Positions 12,119 to 23,700 of a stretch of DNA of 64,000 nt are shown here, in pieces. Numbering within the stretch: position 1 is the stretch's first letter; each line of letters opens with the position of its first letter. The position numbers were made by a program, and so were the translations under genes. The notes under the pieces are model-generated. The model saw only the letters and a program-made list of their open reading frames with translations. It was not told the DNA's origin and did not search any database. Source of the stretch: Coprinellus micaceus (lineage: Eukaryota > Basidiomycota > Agaricomycetes > Agaricales > Psathyrellaceae); NCBI GenBank assembly GCA_951394405.1, contig OX596338.1, forward strand, positions 2,170,001 through 2,234,000. Direction: 5' to 3'.

Positions 12119-12856
12119 TCAGACGCCATGTGTGTCTATCCAACGGTTTACACAAAGGGCTAAGAGGGCATCCACCAGGAGGTCCCAGTTGTTGAAGGTG
12201 TACTGCAGCATTGCGTGGGAGGGCCCAACTACTGTGACTTGCGCGTACCGCCTGAAGGCGGCTATCGTTGTGGGCAGGCCCGTCGTTTGTGAAAAGGAGT
12301 ACAGCTGCAGATGGGCTCAGGTTTTTAATGGCGCTCGATTGGAACCACTCACGTCGTACGACGTCGGATTGTCAAGCAGCCGCCTCCATTCGTACCGACG
12401 ACCATTCGCCGAGGTAAACTGCCTTGAACTGTGTCATGGGAGAGCGAAGTAGAGAAAGAGGACGCTTAGTGGGACCATTGCCCCGGGTATGACTCGGAGG
12501 AACTCACTGTGGGCTGGATCCCGGCATGACGAGCTGCGACATGGGTATTTGGCGGTTCCCCACTGTTGCGCTTCCTAGATGGTTGCCAGGGCTCCAGTCA
12601 AGCTTCGCGACGTACTGTTGGTCACCGCCATACACCTAAAATGCGAGCCAGAAAGAGGGGAAAGGGCGAAGGCAGCCTCACATATCGTATTCAAAGTCGT
12701 GGGACATGGACGACTCACTATGGTGCGAGCAGCAGAGAGGTGCTTCACCGCCGTCTCGAAGCAGAAGTAGATGGGCTTTGTGTCCTCACCAATGATGAGA
12801 CACCCGCGAGGATCGTCACGGCCAGTGAAGAAGAGGTCGTAAGTGTCGGAGGCCAT
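12119..12856 (-). CDS. DUF6593 family protein
   Basis: Four exons: 12856-12719, 12635-12508, 12428-12353, 12304-12119, giving 175 residues with all phases matching. The sequence has the DUF6593 pattern of mushroom-forming fungi: an N-terminal beta-rich part (CLIIGEDTKPIYFCFETA), a middle core with EWRRLLDNPTSYDLY, and the C-terminal signature LVDALLALCVNRWIDTHGV. The fold resembles a small tubby-like beta barrel in some predictions; the biochemical function is unknown. No signal peptide is seen. The second exon starts directly at an intron that ends CATTTTAG. DUF6593 genes are often expanded in Agaricomycetes, but only one copy lies here. Confidence 0.88.
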
Positions 12857-13331
12857 TCAGAAGCAACCAGGAAAGTCAACGGCGCGCAATACGAGAAGTC
12901 CAATACTCGTGTTCTTATAAACCTCCATGGACTGCATAAGCCCTGGCTCCCGTGATTAGCGCGTCCCCGGGTCCATGGGAATATTTCAAGATCTATCGAT
13001 AGTGGCGCAGGAAGAGAAGCAGCGTGCTCGAGGTATTAGGCAGTACCTTAGCGCAGCGCTTTCGAGACCATTTGCGTCTCAAGAGTAGCCACAGGGATCA
13101 TGAAGATGACCTTAAAAAGCGGGGGAGACATGTCAAACTCGGCCAATAAAGAAGCTATGACACCTTCCCATTCTGGGCAGAAACGGGCTGTCTGGCAACC
13201 ACGTTGTTGCCACATGTTCTCCCGGGCGCTTAATTCCTCGGATCCAGTGGTCTCAACCAAATATGTGTGCAACTTGCATGTTGTAAGTGAAGCATGTAAC
13301 AAGAGATCGTGCAGATTTACCAAAAAGGCGA
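12857..13331. other. Intergenic, no gene seen
   Basis: This 475-bp gap lies between the DUF6593 start and the stop of the BTB gene, both on the minus strand. Short open frames on both strands are shadow-like. It probably holds the BTB 3' UTR and the DUF6593 promoter. Confidence 0.5.
12914..12921 (-). promoter_or_regulatory. TATA box of DUF6593 gene
   Basis: TTTATAAG on the minus strand, 58 bp upstream of the ATG at 12856, is the right place for a TATA element. Confidence 0.45.
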
Positions 13332-14753
13332 CTACGAATTGACCTTCCATAGAGGTCGCTTGCGCAGCTTGCGTGTGACATGTACAGCGCTTCCCCCAAA
13401 ATTGCTTCCAAATGCCAACACCACCGTCTCTTCCCCGTTTCCTCGGGCAATGCTTTGCTTGCGCAGTTCGATGGCGTCCTTGGCAAACTTGAAACGGGCT
13501 TGATCGGATCCTGTCAAGAAAGAAGGGGTATTATTGGACTTTTAAGTCGAGAGCCCCAAGTTAAAACGAACGAACCGATGTTGAAAGTAGGAGATTCGAC
13601 GGCAGTCTTGAACGTCTCGAACGGTACCTGTGCGTACACTTGAAGTAATACATCTCGACCCGTGGTACCAGGGGCGGCATCTGACTGGGGGTTTTGCTGG
13701 CGGACTTCGAGTACCTCAGGTAAGGTTACCACGAGGAAGTGGAAAACGTCCTCACGCAGTCTCTGGGCATAGTGTCCAAAGACTGTGGGCACGGCATTGG
13801 GAGAAGCGGCGCCATTTGCAGATGGCTGGGGCCCGCTCTCAACAAACTGAAGCCAGGAGCCAATATTTTCAACTGATAGCGATCTTCTGCAGACTTCGTA
13901 GGCGTACTGGCAAAGGTCATCCATGCCACCAAGGAGACAACCAGCTGCCAGAACACCTCTCGCGTTTTCAGGTTGAATCAGGCTCAGAGAGATGGAGGAG
14001 TAAAGGTACCCCAAAGCTGTTCAGGAGGAACATTGATGAGTGATTTCCGAGTGTCACGAAACCACGGCGTACCGATAGCGAAACCCTAAGTGAACGATGA
14101 TTAATACCCGCGGTTTCAAGAGGCTAATGGTGACATTGACGTACCTCCTGGGTTACCTCTGGCTCCTGTTCGAGGTTGACGTATATGACTCGCTGGCCAG
14201 TGGTTTGCGGCGAGGTAGACATAGAATGGGCAAGGTATGGAGAACGAGACAGGATCACGGCGTGAAGACGATATGCATTCTGATGTACATGCTGAAAAAT
14301 GAGTGTGTTAAAGATACTCCCGCATCCCAGTGCAATCGAAGCTGAATGCGTACCAGTGTAGTGTCTGCGTAATTCTGTGGATCAAGCCTATGTCAATAAA
14401 TGCCGAGTCGAGGTGATTAAGAGCAGCTCTTACACCAGTCTGAAAAGCGTGATACAAGTGGTTTATGGTTTGCTCGTTGTGCGAGGGCTGGTAGGGACTG
14501 ATTCAAACGCGTTAAATTAGCGGGAGTTCCATGGTGGGCACGGATCCGATCTCGAAGTGAAATCGCGCCAAATCCAACCACAAACTCACTTGGAGTAGCC
14601 ATTTGTAGCAGGATAATGTGTCACTGGGTACGGTGCACCATTGGGTGCGTGGAATGAGGCACTCGATGGTCCGACTTCACCATGAGAGCTGGTGCCATTG
14701 CTGAGGGGGACGCGACCGTTTACAGAACCCGATGAGGACGCAGCCGAGCTCAT
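13332..14753 (-). CDS. BTB/POZ-domain protein
   Basis: Seven exons: 14753-14590, 14497-14434, 14374-14354, 14291-14145, 14085-14073, 14016-13576, 13510-13332, giving 342 residues. A Ser/Asn/Pro-rich head of about 60 residues precedes a BTB fold: GNYADTTLHVHQNAYRLHAV, LSRSPYLAHSM, then GFAIALGYLYSS and GVLAAGCLLGGMDDLCQYAYE. The C-terminal half ends in a basic block, VHVTRKLRKRPLWKV, preceded by FAKDAIELRKQSIARG; I believe this tail is conserved in fungal homologues. BTB domains mediate dimerisation or docking to Cul3 ligases or transcription regulators; the partner here is unknown. Two exons are tiny (21 and 13 nt), which explains why the gene shows up only as fragments in a simple frame scan. 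Confidence 0.87.
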
Positions 14754-15002
14754 GGTAGATTTTTCAGAGGTTCAAAGACAGAAGGAAGAGGAAGGGGTGA
14801 GAGTCGTGTCGATCGTAGAGCAGAGTGGATGCGGTGGTCGAGGGCGTCGTCGAGGACAACGTTCAAGACCAAATACGCGTGTCACGCTCCCATTTCAGAC
14901 CATCACTGTCCCACGCTGCCTCTTGCCTTTCCGACACCTGCCCCCATACCCAGACCCGGACGTTGGACTCATATTCTTTGCAAAACCACACCTTTCTCAA
15001 TT

Positions 15003-16337
15003 TCAAAATATCGACGGAATTTCTGACCGCGTTAAAACCTCTCCAAAGGTCTCAGGAAACGGCTCCATGCAGACGAAATGACTCATCAAGTTTGTCTTCA
15101 CGCGTCCCTCTTTCATCGCCGGTCCAAAGAGAGGCTCATAAGGTGGTGGAGCTGCAGAGTAAACCGGTTCTCTCGGTACCTCATCTACATCCTTCTCGTT
15201 ATCGAGGGCGGTGCTTCCGTTGACGTCTGATTTCCGGCGCTCCCAATCGCCAGAGCCCTGGTCTGAAACTCGGGGACGGTAATCAACAAGCTTCATAGCA
15301 AAGTCAGTCATGCTCGACAGCGGAAAGCCCTGCGCGGATCCTACCATATGCGACCTGTCAGACGCAAAGTTATTGAGATAAGTTTGGGCGGAAATCACTC
15401 TGAATGAACTGTATGGGACGTCGGTATCGTCAGTAACGAGATTCTCGAAGCGGATGAACGAGGATCCGGAGTCGGCAATGAACTGATCCTCCTTCGAAGG
15501 TTTGAGATAGCCTTCGAGGGACAAAAGCTCAGTTTGCTATATGTGCTGCTTACCTCGTATACTCTGGCAATAGGTCCGATGGGAATGTATGTGCCAGATA
15601 GCCTACAATGGACGGTGAACTGGTCAGCGGCGATCAGGCAGAGCTCGAACAAACACTCGGCGTCGATTATGAGCATGGGCAAACTCACCTTCCCAAAGGC
15701 AAGGGACGGGGAGACGAGTGTCAAAATCATACACCCAGGTTCTAGCGCCGATTCTGGGGGCATCGGTTTGACGAATCATACCGTCCCGCGGTGGGCATCC
15801 TCCACGGAGATGTTCTTTTGGTTGGAGAAGGAGGATGACATGATAGTCCCAAAGTACCGGAAGGCCGTTCTCTCTAGCTGCCTTTTGGGAGAACAAGGCG
15901 ACCTAAGGGCGGTGAATAGAGTCAGCGAACGTGCCATTGTACCGGTCGTAGGTGAGCCGATTGTCGCAATCCGGAAGGGCCGATGACAGAGGACTAACGG
16001 AGGTGTAAGGACTCCTCTCCCCTGGACGGACATAGAGAGTCTGACGTTCCGCCAGACCGCCGTCTCCGAGCGGCAGTATGAGATCTCCTCCTTCCCTTTA
16101 CTGTGCCCGTCGCGCAAGATACTCCGCCAAGAAGCCTGCTGAATGACCTACTTTCTTGTCGACGTTGGAGATGAAGACAGTCCAGATATACCAGTTCTCC
16201 GTGATGCCTGGGAGGGACGAGAACCGGTGACACAGGAGGTACACGTTCTCTTCACAGTAGCAGCTCGTATACACCGCATCCTGGGGTAGGTCTGGAGGTT
16301 CTAGTTCTTCGAAGCCAGTTGTCACAGGTTCTTCCAT
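15003..16337 (-). CDS. NTAQ1: Protein N-terminal glutamine amidohydrolase
   Basis: NTAQ1 deamidates N-terminal Gln to Glu, making the substrate a secondary destabilising residue for the Arg/N-degron pathway. Four exons: 16337-16152, 15902-15689, 15602-15554, 15408-15003, giving 284 residues (human 205). The catalytic triad is present: Cys28 in SCYCEEN, His83 in LWDYHV, Asp121 in YDFDTRLPVPC. The block AQTYLNNFASDRSHM matches the human sequence closely, and MSHFVCME corresponds to its C-terminal part. The extra length comes from an insertion between the His and Asp motifs (about residues 93-116) and another of about 60 residues after DRSHM; either could hide an unrecognised intron. Introns 1 (249 bp) and 3 (145 bp) are long for this genome, so those junctions need transcript support. 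Confidence 0.9.
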
Positions 16338-17759
16338 GGCGAGGGCGCAATTCAGCGGAGAGGGACGGTTAAAGCAGGGGATTCACAGGAGAAAGCGTCG
16401 CGGGAAGGCCCAAGGTGGTGACCTCTCCTTGAGAGCTCGGAGAGTGCCTGAGAGTGGAGAGAAGATCTGTGTGATGGCGTGAAGAGAAGAAAGGTGGACA
16501 GTGGTGGGTGGCTCTCGGGATGGACGTCACTAGCGGCACGTATTACACCCGAAAATATTCATCCTATGCCTGTGCTCTAATCGATCGCGATTCGCAATTC
16601 CGTTGAACGGAACCAAATGCACGCAGAAATGTCGGAGAAGTGTTAGAGACGTGGACTCGCCAACAGCAGATCTCAGCGGACGGGATTGCGCTCTTCCTGC
16701 GGGGAAATCTGGGGTAATATTCGTGTGGCGGGTTACAGGGGCCGTATACCAGGTGGTCCTCCAAATTTCCTCAATTCAAACGGAAGATGAATCCCTTTTT
16801 ATATGAATGGCCGTTGTTGGAGGTTGGGAGCATCTCGACGGGCTTGCCAGATCCTGGGCAAGGGGCGGGGCTCTTTCAATGTACCGTTTCGGGTTGCTTC
16901 CATGGAACTATCCTCGATCTGTAAGCGACGTGGATGGGTCCATGAAATCAGGTGGAATCGCGCTTTACAGTCCAACAGAGTCCAACGTCGCGTCGGAGCA
17001 TAGAGTGGGTACATAACTGCGCAGACTATCATTTGAATTTCCGGGTTCGAGCCATGGTATCAAAGAGGATGTATACGGTATTGTGGGGGGCATGAAAATC
17101 AAGAGAACGAGCGAGAAAAAACACCGGTGAAGCAAGTCAACAATCAGAGGGAATCGAAGGTGCTAACGATGGTGCTATGAACCGACACAAAACCTGTACA
17201 TGCCCACGATAAAAGAGACTTCTGGTGTACGTATGGGTTTGGAAACAGATGACCTAATTGCCCAAGGCACAACACGAATCCAAAACACAAGTACGCCCGT
17301 CGGGACGAGCGCGACTCGGACTCTTCCCGTGCGGCGAGCCGAGGGCCCACCAGAGATATCTTGGGAACTCTGGGGAGCTCTGGGGCCGTGCCGGAGACTC
17401 GCGACTTCTCCAGATGAGGGGTTCAACTGCGGCTGCAGATGGAGTCGGGTGAAAGTATCACCGTCGCCCTCGCCAAAGCCGGCGAACAAACGAGATGATC
17501 CACGGTACGTGTGCTCTCGTGTGCTGCGATGGGATGTTACAGAGCGTCTTCTACAACGCGGAATATGCCAGCCACCCCGTCGGGGTAACCGCATAGCCGG
17601 GCGCGGGGGCGGAATTGGGCCTCCGCAATAGATATAACGAATCGTGAGCCGTCTAGTCGGGGGGGGGGGGGGGGGGGGGGGGAATGGTCAGATTAGGATG
17701 TGAGGCATCAGGTACGAGCAAAACTTACGGGTATCATCGAGAGCAGGGTACAGGGAAGT
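16338..17759. other. Gene-poor stretch, 1.4 kb
   Basis: No convincing gene. The longest frames (for example 17175-17594 minus and 17200-17631 plus) overlap on opposite strands, lack splice support and resemble no family. The stretch ends at a 24-base G run. It contains the NTAQ1 promoter and probably the 3' UTR of the small Ser-rich gene. Confidence 0.4.
17659..17682. repeat. Poly(G) homopolymer, 24 bases
   Basis: An uninterrupted run of 24 G on the plus strand. It could fold as a G-quadruplex, but homopolymers of this length are also a classic place for sequencing or assembly length error. Confidence 0.85.
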
Positions 17760-18102
17760 TCACTTTCCGGCAAGGTAAGGGACCTTCTTCTTCAACACCA
17801 GTTCGGGTGAAGACGTCTCACTTCTCTTGAAAGGCGTGAAGATTGGCTGCCCCATCGGTTGTGCTCGAGGGGAGTAGAGGGGAGTCGTTGACTGCGAGGA
17901 TGGTGTTGACGAGCCGCTGCTTGACTGTGATGCAGGATAAGAATAGGAGGAGTAGTATGACGACGATGGCTTGCCCCCGCGAGAGGGAGTTGGCATCAAG
18001 TATTGTGACGGCTGGGGCGTATCAGGGAAGAGCCCAGAGTTGTTGGTGAAGGGGTGGGTGGCGAAGGGGTCGAAAGATCCCGGCAACGACGATTGAGACA
18101 TG
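17760..18102 (-). CDS. Small Ser/Pro-rich protein, function unknown
   Basis: A single exon of 113 residues starts with MSQSSLPGSFDPFATHPF and ends with a Lys-rich tail (LVLKKKVPYLAGK). The ATG at 18102 is chosen because a TATA box lies about 92 bp upstream and the composition turns protein-like exactly there. The frame is open further upstream, but that sequence looks like promoter. The body is Ser/Tyr/Gln-rich and probably disordered. The segment QPIFTPFKRSETSSPEL before the basic tail may be a short conserved motif. No domain recognised. The C-terminal codons after KKK could instead be intronic. Confidence 0.5.
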
Positions 18103-18193
18103 TCGATAATAGGCAGGTGTGGACGAGAACACAGGGACTGAAGAGTGGTGGAAGCGAACGAATTGGGTAGGAGTGGACTCGAGACAGTGGATC

Positions 18194-18200
18194 TTATATA
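18194..18200 (-). promoter_or_regulatory. TATA box of small Ser-rich gene
   Basis: TATATAA on the minus strand, about 92 bp upstream of the ATG at 18102, is followed by a CT-rich leader. This supports that start codon. Confidence 0.45.
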
Positions 18201-18381
18201 CTGGAATATGATAATTTCATCCGAGGTGCCGTCCTCATTGTTCGGAATAACCAGAACAGAGGTACCGGGGCTGCATTGCTGAATATGAACGCGGTCGAAG
18301 GGCAAGATCAGTGCAAAACACACGGAAAACAGCATCTTAGGCCCACCCATCTCTCACATGCCGTTTCCCCGCAAATCTCGA

Positions 18382-19378
18382 TCATCCACAGGGGAATCGT
18401 CGGCGCTCACCTTCCAAATGTGCAAACACGTGTCTTCGCTCTGCTTCCTCTTCGGTTGTGCGAGTTTGGTCAAGAGAGGTCGTAGTCGTGGTGTTGGTTT
18501 TCGTTGCCTGTGATGGGTAGAAATCCGGGTCACCCTGGCCAGAAGGGCTTAACAAGACAGGCAAGTTGAGACGCTCGTCCAAGGTTAGCCAGTCTCTGGG
18601 AAAATATTTATTCCACCTCTCCCAAAGCAGTGAAATGGGCGCCGAGGGCCCTAGCGTTGGGTGATTTGGGACGGGTCGACCAGTGGTTTTGGGATCGTCA
18701 TCTGACTGTGGTGCAGCGGTTAGATGAAGCGCGCCGCAATAGTTGAAGGTGATGCATTAATATCTCTGCGGGGTTGAACGCAGTTGCTGATAACGAAGTG
18801 GCACCGCGGCTCGTGTTTTGCATATCTAACACGCTGCGTCTGCCTCTGACCGTCGTGCATTCGGGTTCCAGCGAGGATTTCAAAGCAAACCAGATTTCGC
18901 TCTCTGAGTAGAATGACAGTCAGAAACATGTGTCGCAACACGCGCAGGTCGTTGCCTACGTACCTTGCATCGTGCCCACCCTGAATGAAAACGGTCGGAA
19001 CGGAGTGGGCCGCATCGGGCAGAGAAGAGGCGAGAATATGCCAGAAGGGGTCGATAAATGTAACGGGGTGGAGATAAGGTGCAACACGGCCTGCCTCAAG
19101 GCAGGGATGGTTGCGATATAGGGCTACTATCAACGGGCCACCCTCTCGGTATGAGGACACGGTGCCTTGGGTCTGGCAGTGTTTTCATGGTGCTTCACGG
19201 GAGGTGTTTGCGCGGCCCAGAACACCCAAATCTGTTTGGGAAGATGGCCGTGCGATTCCGCCTGTCATGGATACGCAGGAGCAGGGCACCGCGGTTGGTC
19301 GAATTCGCTCGGCCATGATGTAACAGCGGAAAGCCATCCAGGTCCGACAATTGGATCAATTGTATGGGCGATCAACAT
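18382..19378 (-). other. Unresolved coding-like region, possible gene or relic
   Basis: Several minus-strand segments look coding but do not join into one frame with the splice sites I can see. The clearest is 18705-18382, encoding PISLLWERWNKYFPRDWLTL and LNLPVLLSPSGQGDPDFYP, with a Thr-rich run and a stop at 18382. Others are about 19275-19150 (KQIWVFWAAQTPPVKHHEN) and 18900-18705, open in two frames. Candidate acceptors exist (CACCACAG before 18705), but matching in-phase donors were not found. It lies between ATP12 and the small Ser-rich gene, all on the same strand. It could be a real gene with unusual introns or a decayed copy. I do not recognise a family. Confidence 0.35.
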
Positions 19379-19405
19379 GCGAGGTAGGTACTTCCGTTCC
19401 AAGGA

Positions 19406-20529
19406 TTAGTTCGAACTGGTCAGGAGGAGGGCGGCACTCCCCAGTTGCCGCCTGACATCCTGGTAGTCCACATCGTGCGCTAACGTGGAATAAGCGAGTT
19501 GGCCAAGCGGCAATGTATTGCTACTCACTATCTTCAACCTCACCCCAGACTTGGATCTGACTGTCCACTTCCACAGACGCCGCTTGGGCAGCCTGTTCGA
19601 CGTCCAGATACCGTTTCACAACAGCAAGTCCGATCAGGAAGGACTTGGTAGATAGAGTAGCTCGCTCTAGTGCTGTGGGTGGCGAGGTCAGAACGGCACT
19701 GAACAAACAGGGACATTTTCATAAATCTTACCAGCCATCTCCCAACTATTCAATGACTGTATAACCTCCCTCAGCTTCTCCTTCGTTGCAGGCGGTTGAA
19801 CAGGTGAGAGGACAGAGTCCGAGACATTGACCTCAATGGCAAACGTTGTCCGAGCCCATTCAATCAATGGAACCCAGTGGGCTTTCTGCAGTTTGTCCAG
19901 ACGCTCGGCTTTCTCGTCGAAAAAGCTAGCACGGGAGCCTCAGCAAGAACAGCCGGTGAGCTATGACTGGGCCTACCAAACCGTATCCGTCTCAAAATAC
20001 TTGAGAAGTGTGACTTCGACTTCTCGGCGGGCCTCGCGGTCTGAGAAGGTGTCGATGGAACGGGAGGCGATGGAGGTCTGAAGAATTGAGTGGTTAGCGA
20101 TTATGCCGACATTAAACCAGAGATGTTACCATTGGGAGCGCATGAGGTTTCAAAAGAGTTTCTTGGTGATCCCATTCCGCAGCGATCAACGACGCAACTA
20201 GTTGTTTGCTTTTGGGAAGGAGTAATGTATTCCCTGAAGGTGTCTTGAGAGCCCTCCTGTCTAGCGTCACGGCGTAGTTGTCTCCGCGTTTATCAACCCC
20301 TACGTCTTTCCAGAAGCGCTTCAAAGAGACTTCGGCCTCTAAACAATAGGCTCAAAAAGATTCAGCGCATCAAATAGGTAGACGCACTATTGGTGTCGGT
20401 CTGGGGTAAGCCCCCCACTGCTGACGAGGAATTGCAACGCCTGCTGCAGGCCTGAACGGCTAGCCTGCTCCAACGAGACGCGTGATAGGGCTTGGACGAC
20501 GAGTATCGTCCGAGTGCCTGTGCAAGCAT
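19406..20529 (-). CDS. ATP12: Mitochondrial F1-ATP synthase assembly factor ATP12
   Basis: ATP12 is a matrix chaperone that binds the F1 alpha subunit before hexamer assembly. Six exons: 20529-20388, 20338-20130, 20077-19977, 19925-19732, 19672-19529, 19479-19406, giving 287 residues. The N terminus (MLAQALGRYSSSKPYHASRW) is rich in Arg/Ser and free of acidic residues, fitting a mitochondrial presequence. Family landmarks are RFWKDVGV, YAVTLDRRALKTPSG, AAEWDHQ, TLLKYFETDTVCF, VPLIEWARTTF, ALERATLSTKSFLI and EQAAQAASVEVDSQIQVWGEVED. The last exon is needed: without it the frame stops at VEDSE, whereas splicing restores the conserved THDVDYQDVRRQLGSAA tail. It shares a 220-bp divergent promoter with MSH3; a CACGTG box lies at 20632-20637. 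Confidence 0.93.
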
Positions 20530-20749
20530 AGTGGGAGTAGAGGCAGTGGAATGGGTCTGACTAGTTCAGTGTCAAGCGCCCACCGCCGTGAGACGTGTCG
20601 AAAATTCCGAGGCGCGTTCCGTCACCGCCGTCACGTGGGCCGGCGTTGCTGGCGCGTCGGTTAATGAGGCTCAGGCCTCGGCGCTTCTCGTCTTACCACC
20701 ACCACTTGCGGCATTTCATAGAAGGCGCCGCCCTTCTCGCTAGGAAACT

Positions 20750-23700
20750 ATGAGCCAGAGGAAGCAAGCACATATCTCCTCTTTCTTTACACAATCGCAG
20801 CGCACTTCTACAAGCAAAAAGCGCGCACCAGCGACTTTCCCTATTGACCTAACCAGCGGCGGTTCTGACGTCGAGCCCACACCACCCCCAAGCAAAAGAC
20901 AGAAGACTACGGGAGCAGAGTCATCGCCACCACGGGGGTCAGCTCAGCCGGTCGTTGTAGGCCCAGTTTTACGAAAGTATGGGTACATACGTGGGGACGC
21001 ACCCGAAACCATCCAAAAGACCCCTGCCCAGCAAGCTCGTCACGAACAGTTCAAGAAGCGATTGCTACTAGATGACAGGGCCCTTCTCCCGAATCCACCG
21101 ACGTGTGGAGTGGGAGAAAGCAGTGGGGCAAATGACAACGCACCGGACCCTTGGGATGCGACGCACGAGTCAGACTCTGAAGCTGACCAGGAATCCGACG
21201 ATCAATTCAAGGAGCTCCAGGAAAAGTTTGCGAACAAGGGTAAGACCGGTAGCATCAAAGGGAAGCAGCCTGCTGCGTCTCCTAAGAAGCGTACGAAAAA
21301 GGTAGTTGAGGTAGGACCCAGCGGGCAGGCGTACACTCCACTAGAGCTTCAGGTAGGTTGGCCCGATTTGTCGCCCCAATCGCGATCCTCTAACAGGAAT
21401 TACTTTCTCTCCTAGGTTCGCCAACTCAAGGCGGATAACCATGGAACGGTCCTCATGGTTGAAGTTGGCTACAAATTCAAGTTTTTCGGTGATGACGCAA
21501 AGGTAATTATCACAGGCTCAAACCGTTGAATCGGGGGTGTTTTCTTCGCTCAACGCTCCCACTAGGTTGCAGACAAGGAGTTGGGAATGGTTTCTTTCCA
21601 AGACAGGAATTTCCTAGTCGCGTCCGTTCCTACACATCGCCGAGATGTCCATCTCAAGAAGTGAGTCGCAGTCCAGCGATGTGGGATGCCCAGCTCCGGC
21701 TGACGATTTTTTCAGGCTGTTGGCGCAAGGCTATAGGGTTGGGATTGTAAACCAAATCGAGACAGCTGCGCTCAAGAAAATCGGGGATAACAAGTCTGGT
21801 CCTTTTGAACGACAGGTCACGAAACTGTACACCGCCGCAACGTTCGTCATTTGGCCCGGTGTCTTGTTGATATCCCTAACTTCTGCGCCAGGTACGTGGA
21901 CGATCTCAACTCAGTCGACGACCTGGAACGGTATACTCCGCCGCCATTCATGTGTTTGGTGGAAGGATCCAAAGAAAGTGACCCCCAAAATGTTTCGATT
22001 AGTTTAATAAGTATCTGCCCGGCGACCGGAGATGTTATTTGGGATGAGTTCAACGGTACGTAGCCCACTCATCTCGGACTTTCGAAATCCCACACAACAC
22101 TGTAGATACGGCGATGCGCATTGAGCTAGAGGTTCGTTGCTGAAAAGTATCTCGCCTGTTTCTCCAGCTAAGATCTCCTCAGACCCGCCTAGCGCATGTT
22201 CAACCCTCTGAGATCTTGCTTCCGAAGGATGGGCTCTCTTCGCCGACAGCGAAAATGCTCGCAGAACTCTCTGGGTAGGTCCTTAGGCCTGATTCGAGGG
22301 CGCTTCTACTTCTAACACCTGTTAAGTCCTTCGGCAGCAGGTCGCAGGATACGCACCGAGCATTTCCCTCGCCAAATGACATACACCACTGCCTTCGAGC
22401 ATGTGTCAGCGTTCTTCACAGATAAGAGCAAGTTCGGTGCAGCCTCAGAAAGCTTCCGATCTGGTATGTGGCTACTTCCAAGTCGTATCGATATGAACAG
22501 GTTCCTGAACTTCCTTTAATCCAGGCAAGTTGATGGCAGAGATTACAGACTTTCCCAAGGGCGTGTTGGTGGCTTTAGCTCATGCCATCAACCACTTGTC
22601 TACGTTTGGAATAGCTGACGCATTCCTGGAGACCCGGTTTTTCAGCAGGTTCTCAAGCCGGGCCCACATGCTTCTTGCTGCGAACACTTTGACCAACCTA
22701 GAGATTTATCGAAACGAAACAGATCACTCTGTGAACGGATCGTTGATCTGGATTTTGGACCGAACTAAGACCAAGTTTGGTGCGAGGCTACTCCGTAATT
22801 GGGTCGGCCGTCCTCTCACAGACAAGAGGTGAGTGAGTCGCCCGTTGGCGACCCAACCACCGTTTCGAATCCCGTCCACAGGTTACTACAAGAGCGGGTC
22901 GATGCTGTTGAAGAGATCATTGAGAGCGGGTCTGAGAAGTTGCTGACCCTCCGCGAGACACTGAAAGGCTTGCCGGACCTTGCAAAGGGGCTGAGCAGGA
23001 TCCAGTATGGACAAGTTGGTCCGCTGCCCCTTCTAACATGCATAGAATCTAACGTCTATTATATCCTCAGTGCACACCTCAGGAGCTGGCGACTTTGCTC
23101 ATCGCCTTCAACAAGATCGGGACGGCATTCGACTTAGAAAGGTTTGAGACCGTTGAAGATGTCGGGTTTAAGTCTCCTCTACTCAACCAGATTATATTTT
23201 CGTTACCGAAGATAAAGGAGCCAGTCCAGGGCTTATCAAAGGAGATCCATCTCAAGAAAGCGGCAGACGGTGAACTAGAGGCCATTTGGACCGACTTCGA
23301 CAAATATCCTGAAATCGCGGAAGCGGAGATGGTAGGCCGTTTCTCTTCTCACTTCCTCTCTCTGGCTGAGGAACCGAAAGTCTATTCAATGCATCGAAGT
23401 TGAGCTCATCGCAGAGTTAAAATCCGGTACGTATTCCTTGCAGTTTAGCGTAAGGCGCAAAGCTTAACTCCCGTAGTACGAAAGCAACTGCGGATGCCTG
23501 CGTTGCAATGGACAACATGGGGAACGGATGAGGTGTGTCAATGCATCGCCTGACATGGAATATGGCGCCTAATAGCGGACTTGCACAGTATCTTGTGGAG
23601 GTCAAGAAGAAAGAGAAGCGCCCAATACCCGATGACTGGGTCCTACACACTGCGTCAGTAGCTCTTGACCGACCGGAGTTCGCTGCTAACCGACCATTTA

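Noticed and set aside
17020..17075. Possible tRNA around a GGTTCGAGCC-like sequence
   Set aside because: The arms flanking it do not pair and no acceptor stem or anticodon arm fits.
17175..17631. Overlapping 139- and 143-codon frames on opposite strands
   Set aside because: Both strands are open because the sequence is GC-rich. Neither shows family motifs, a TATA box or splice sites.
20476..20481. ACGCGT cell-cycle box near MSH3
   Set aside because: It lies inside the ATP12 coding sequence and a single six-base site is expected by chance.
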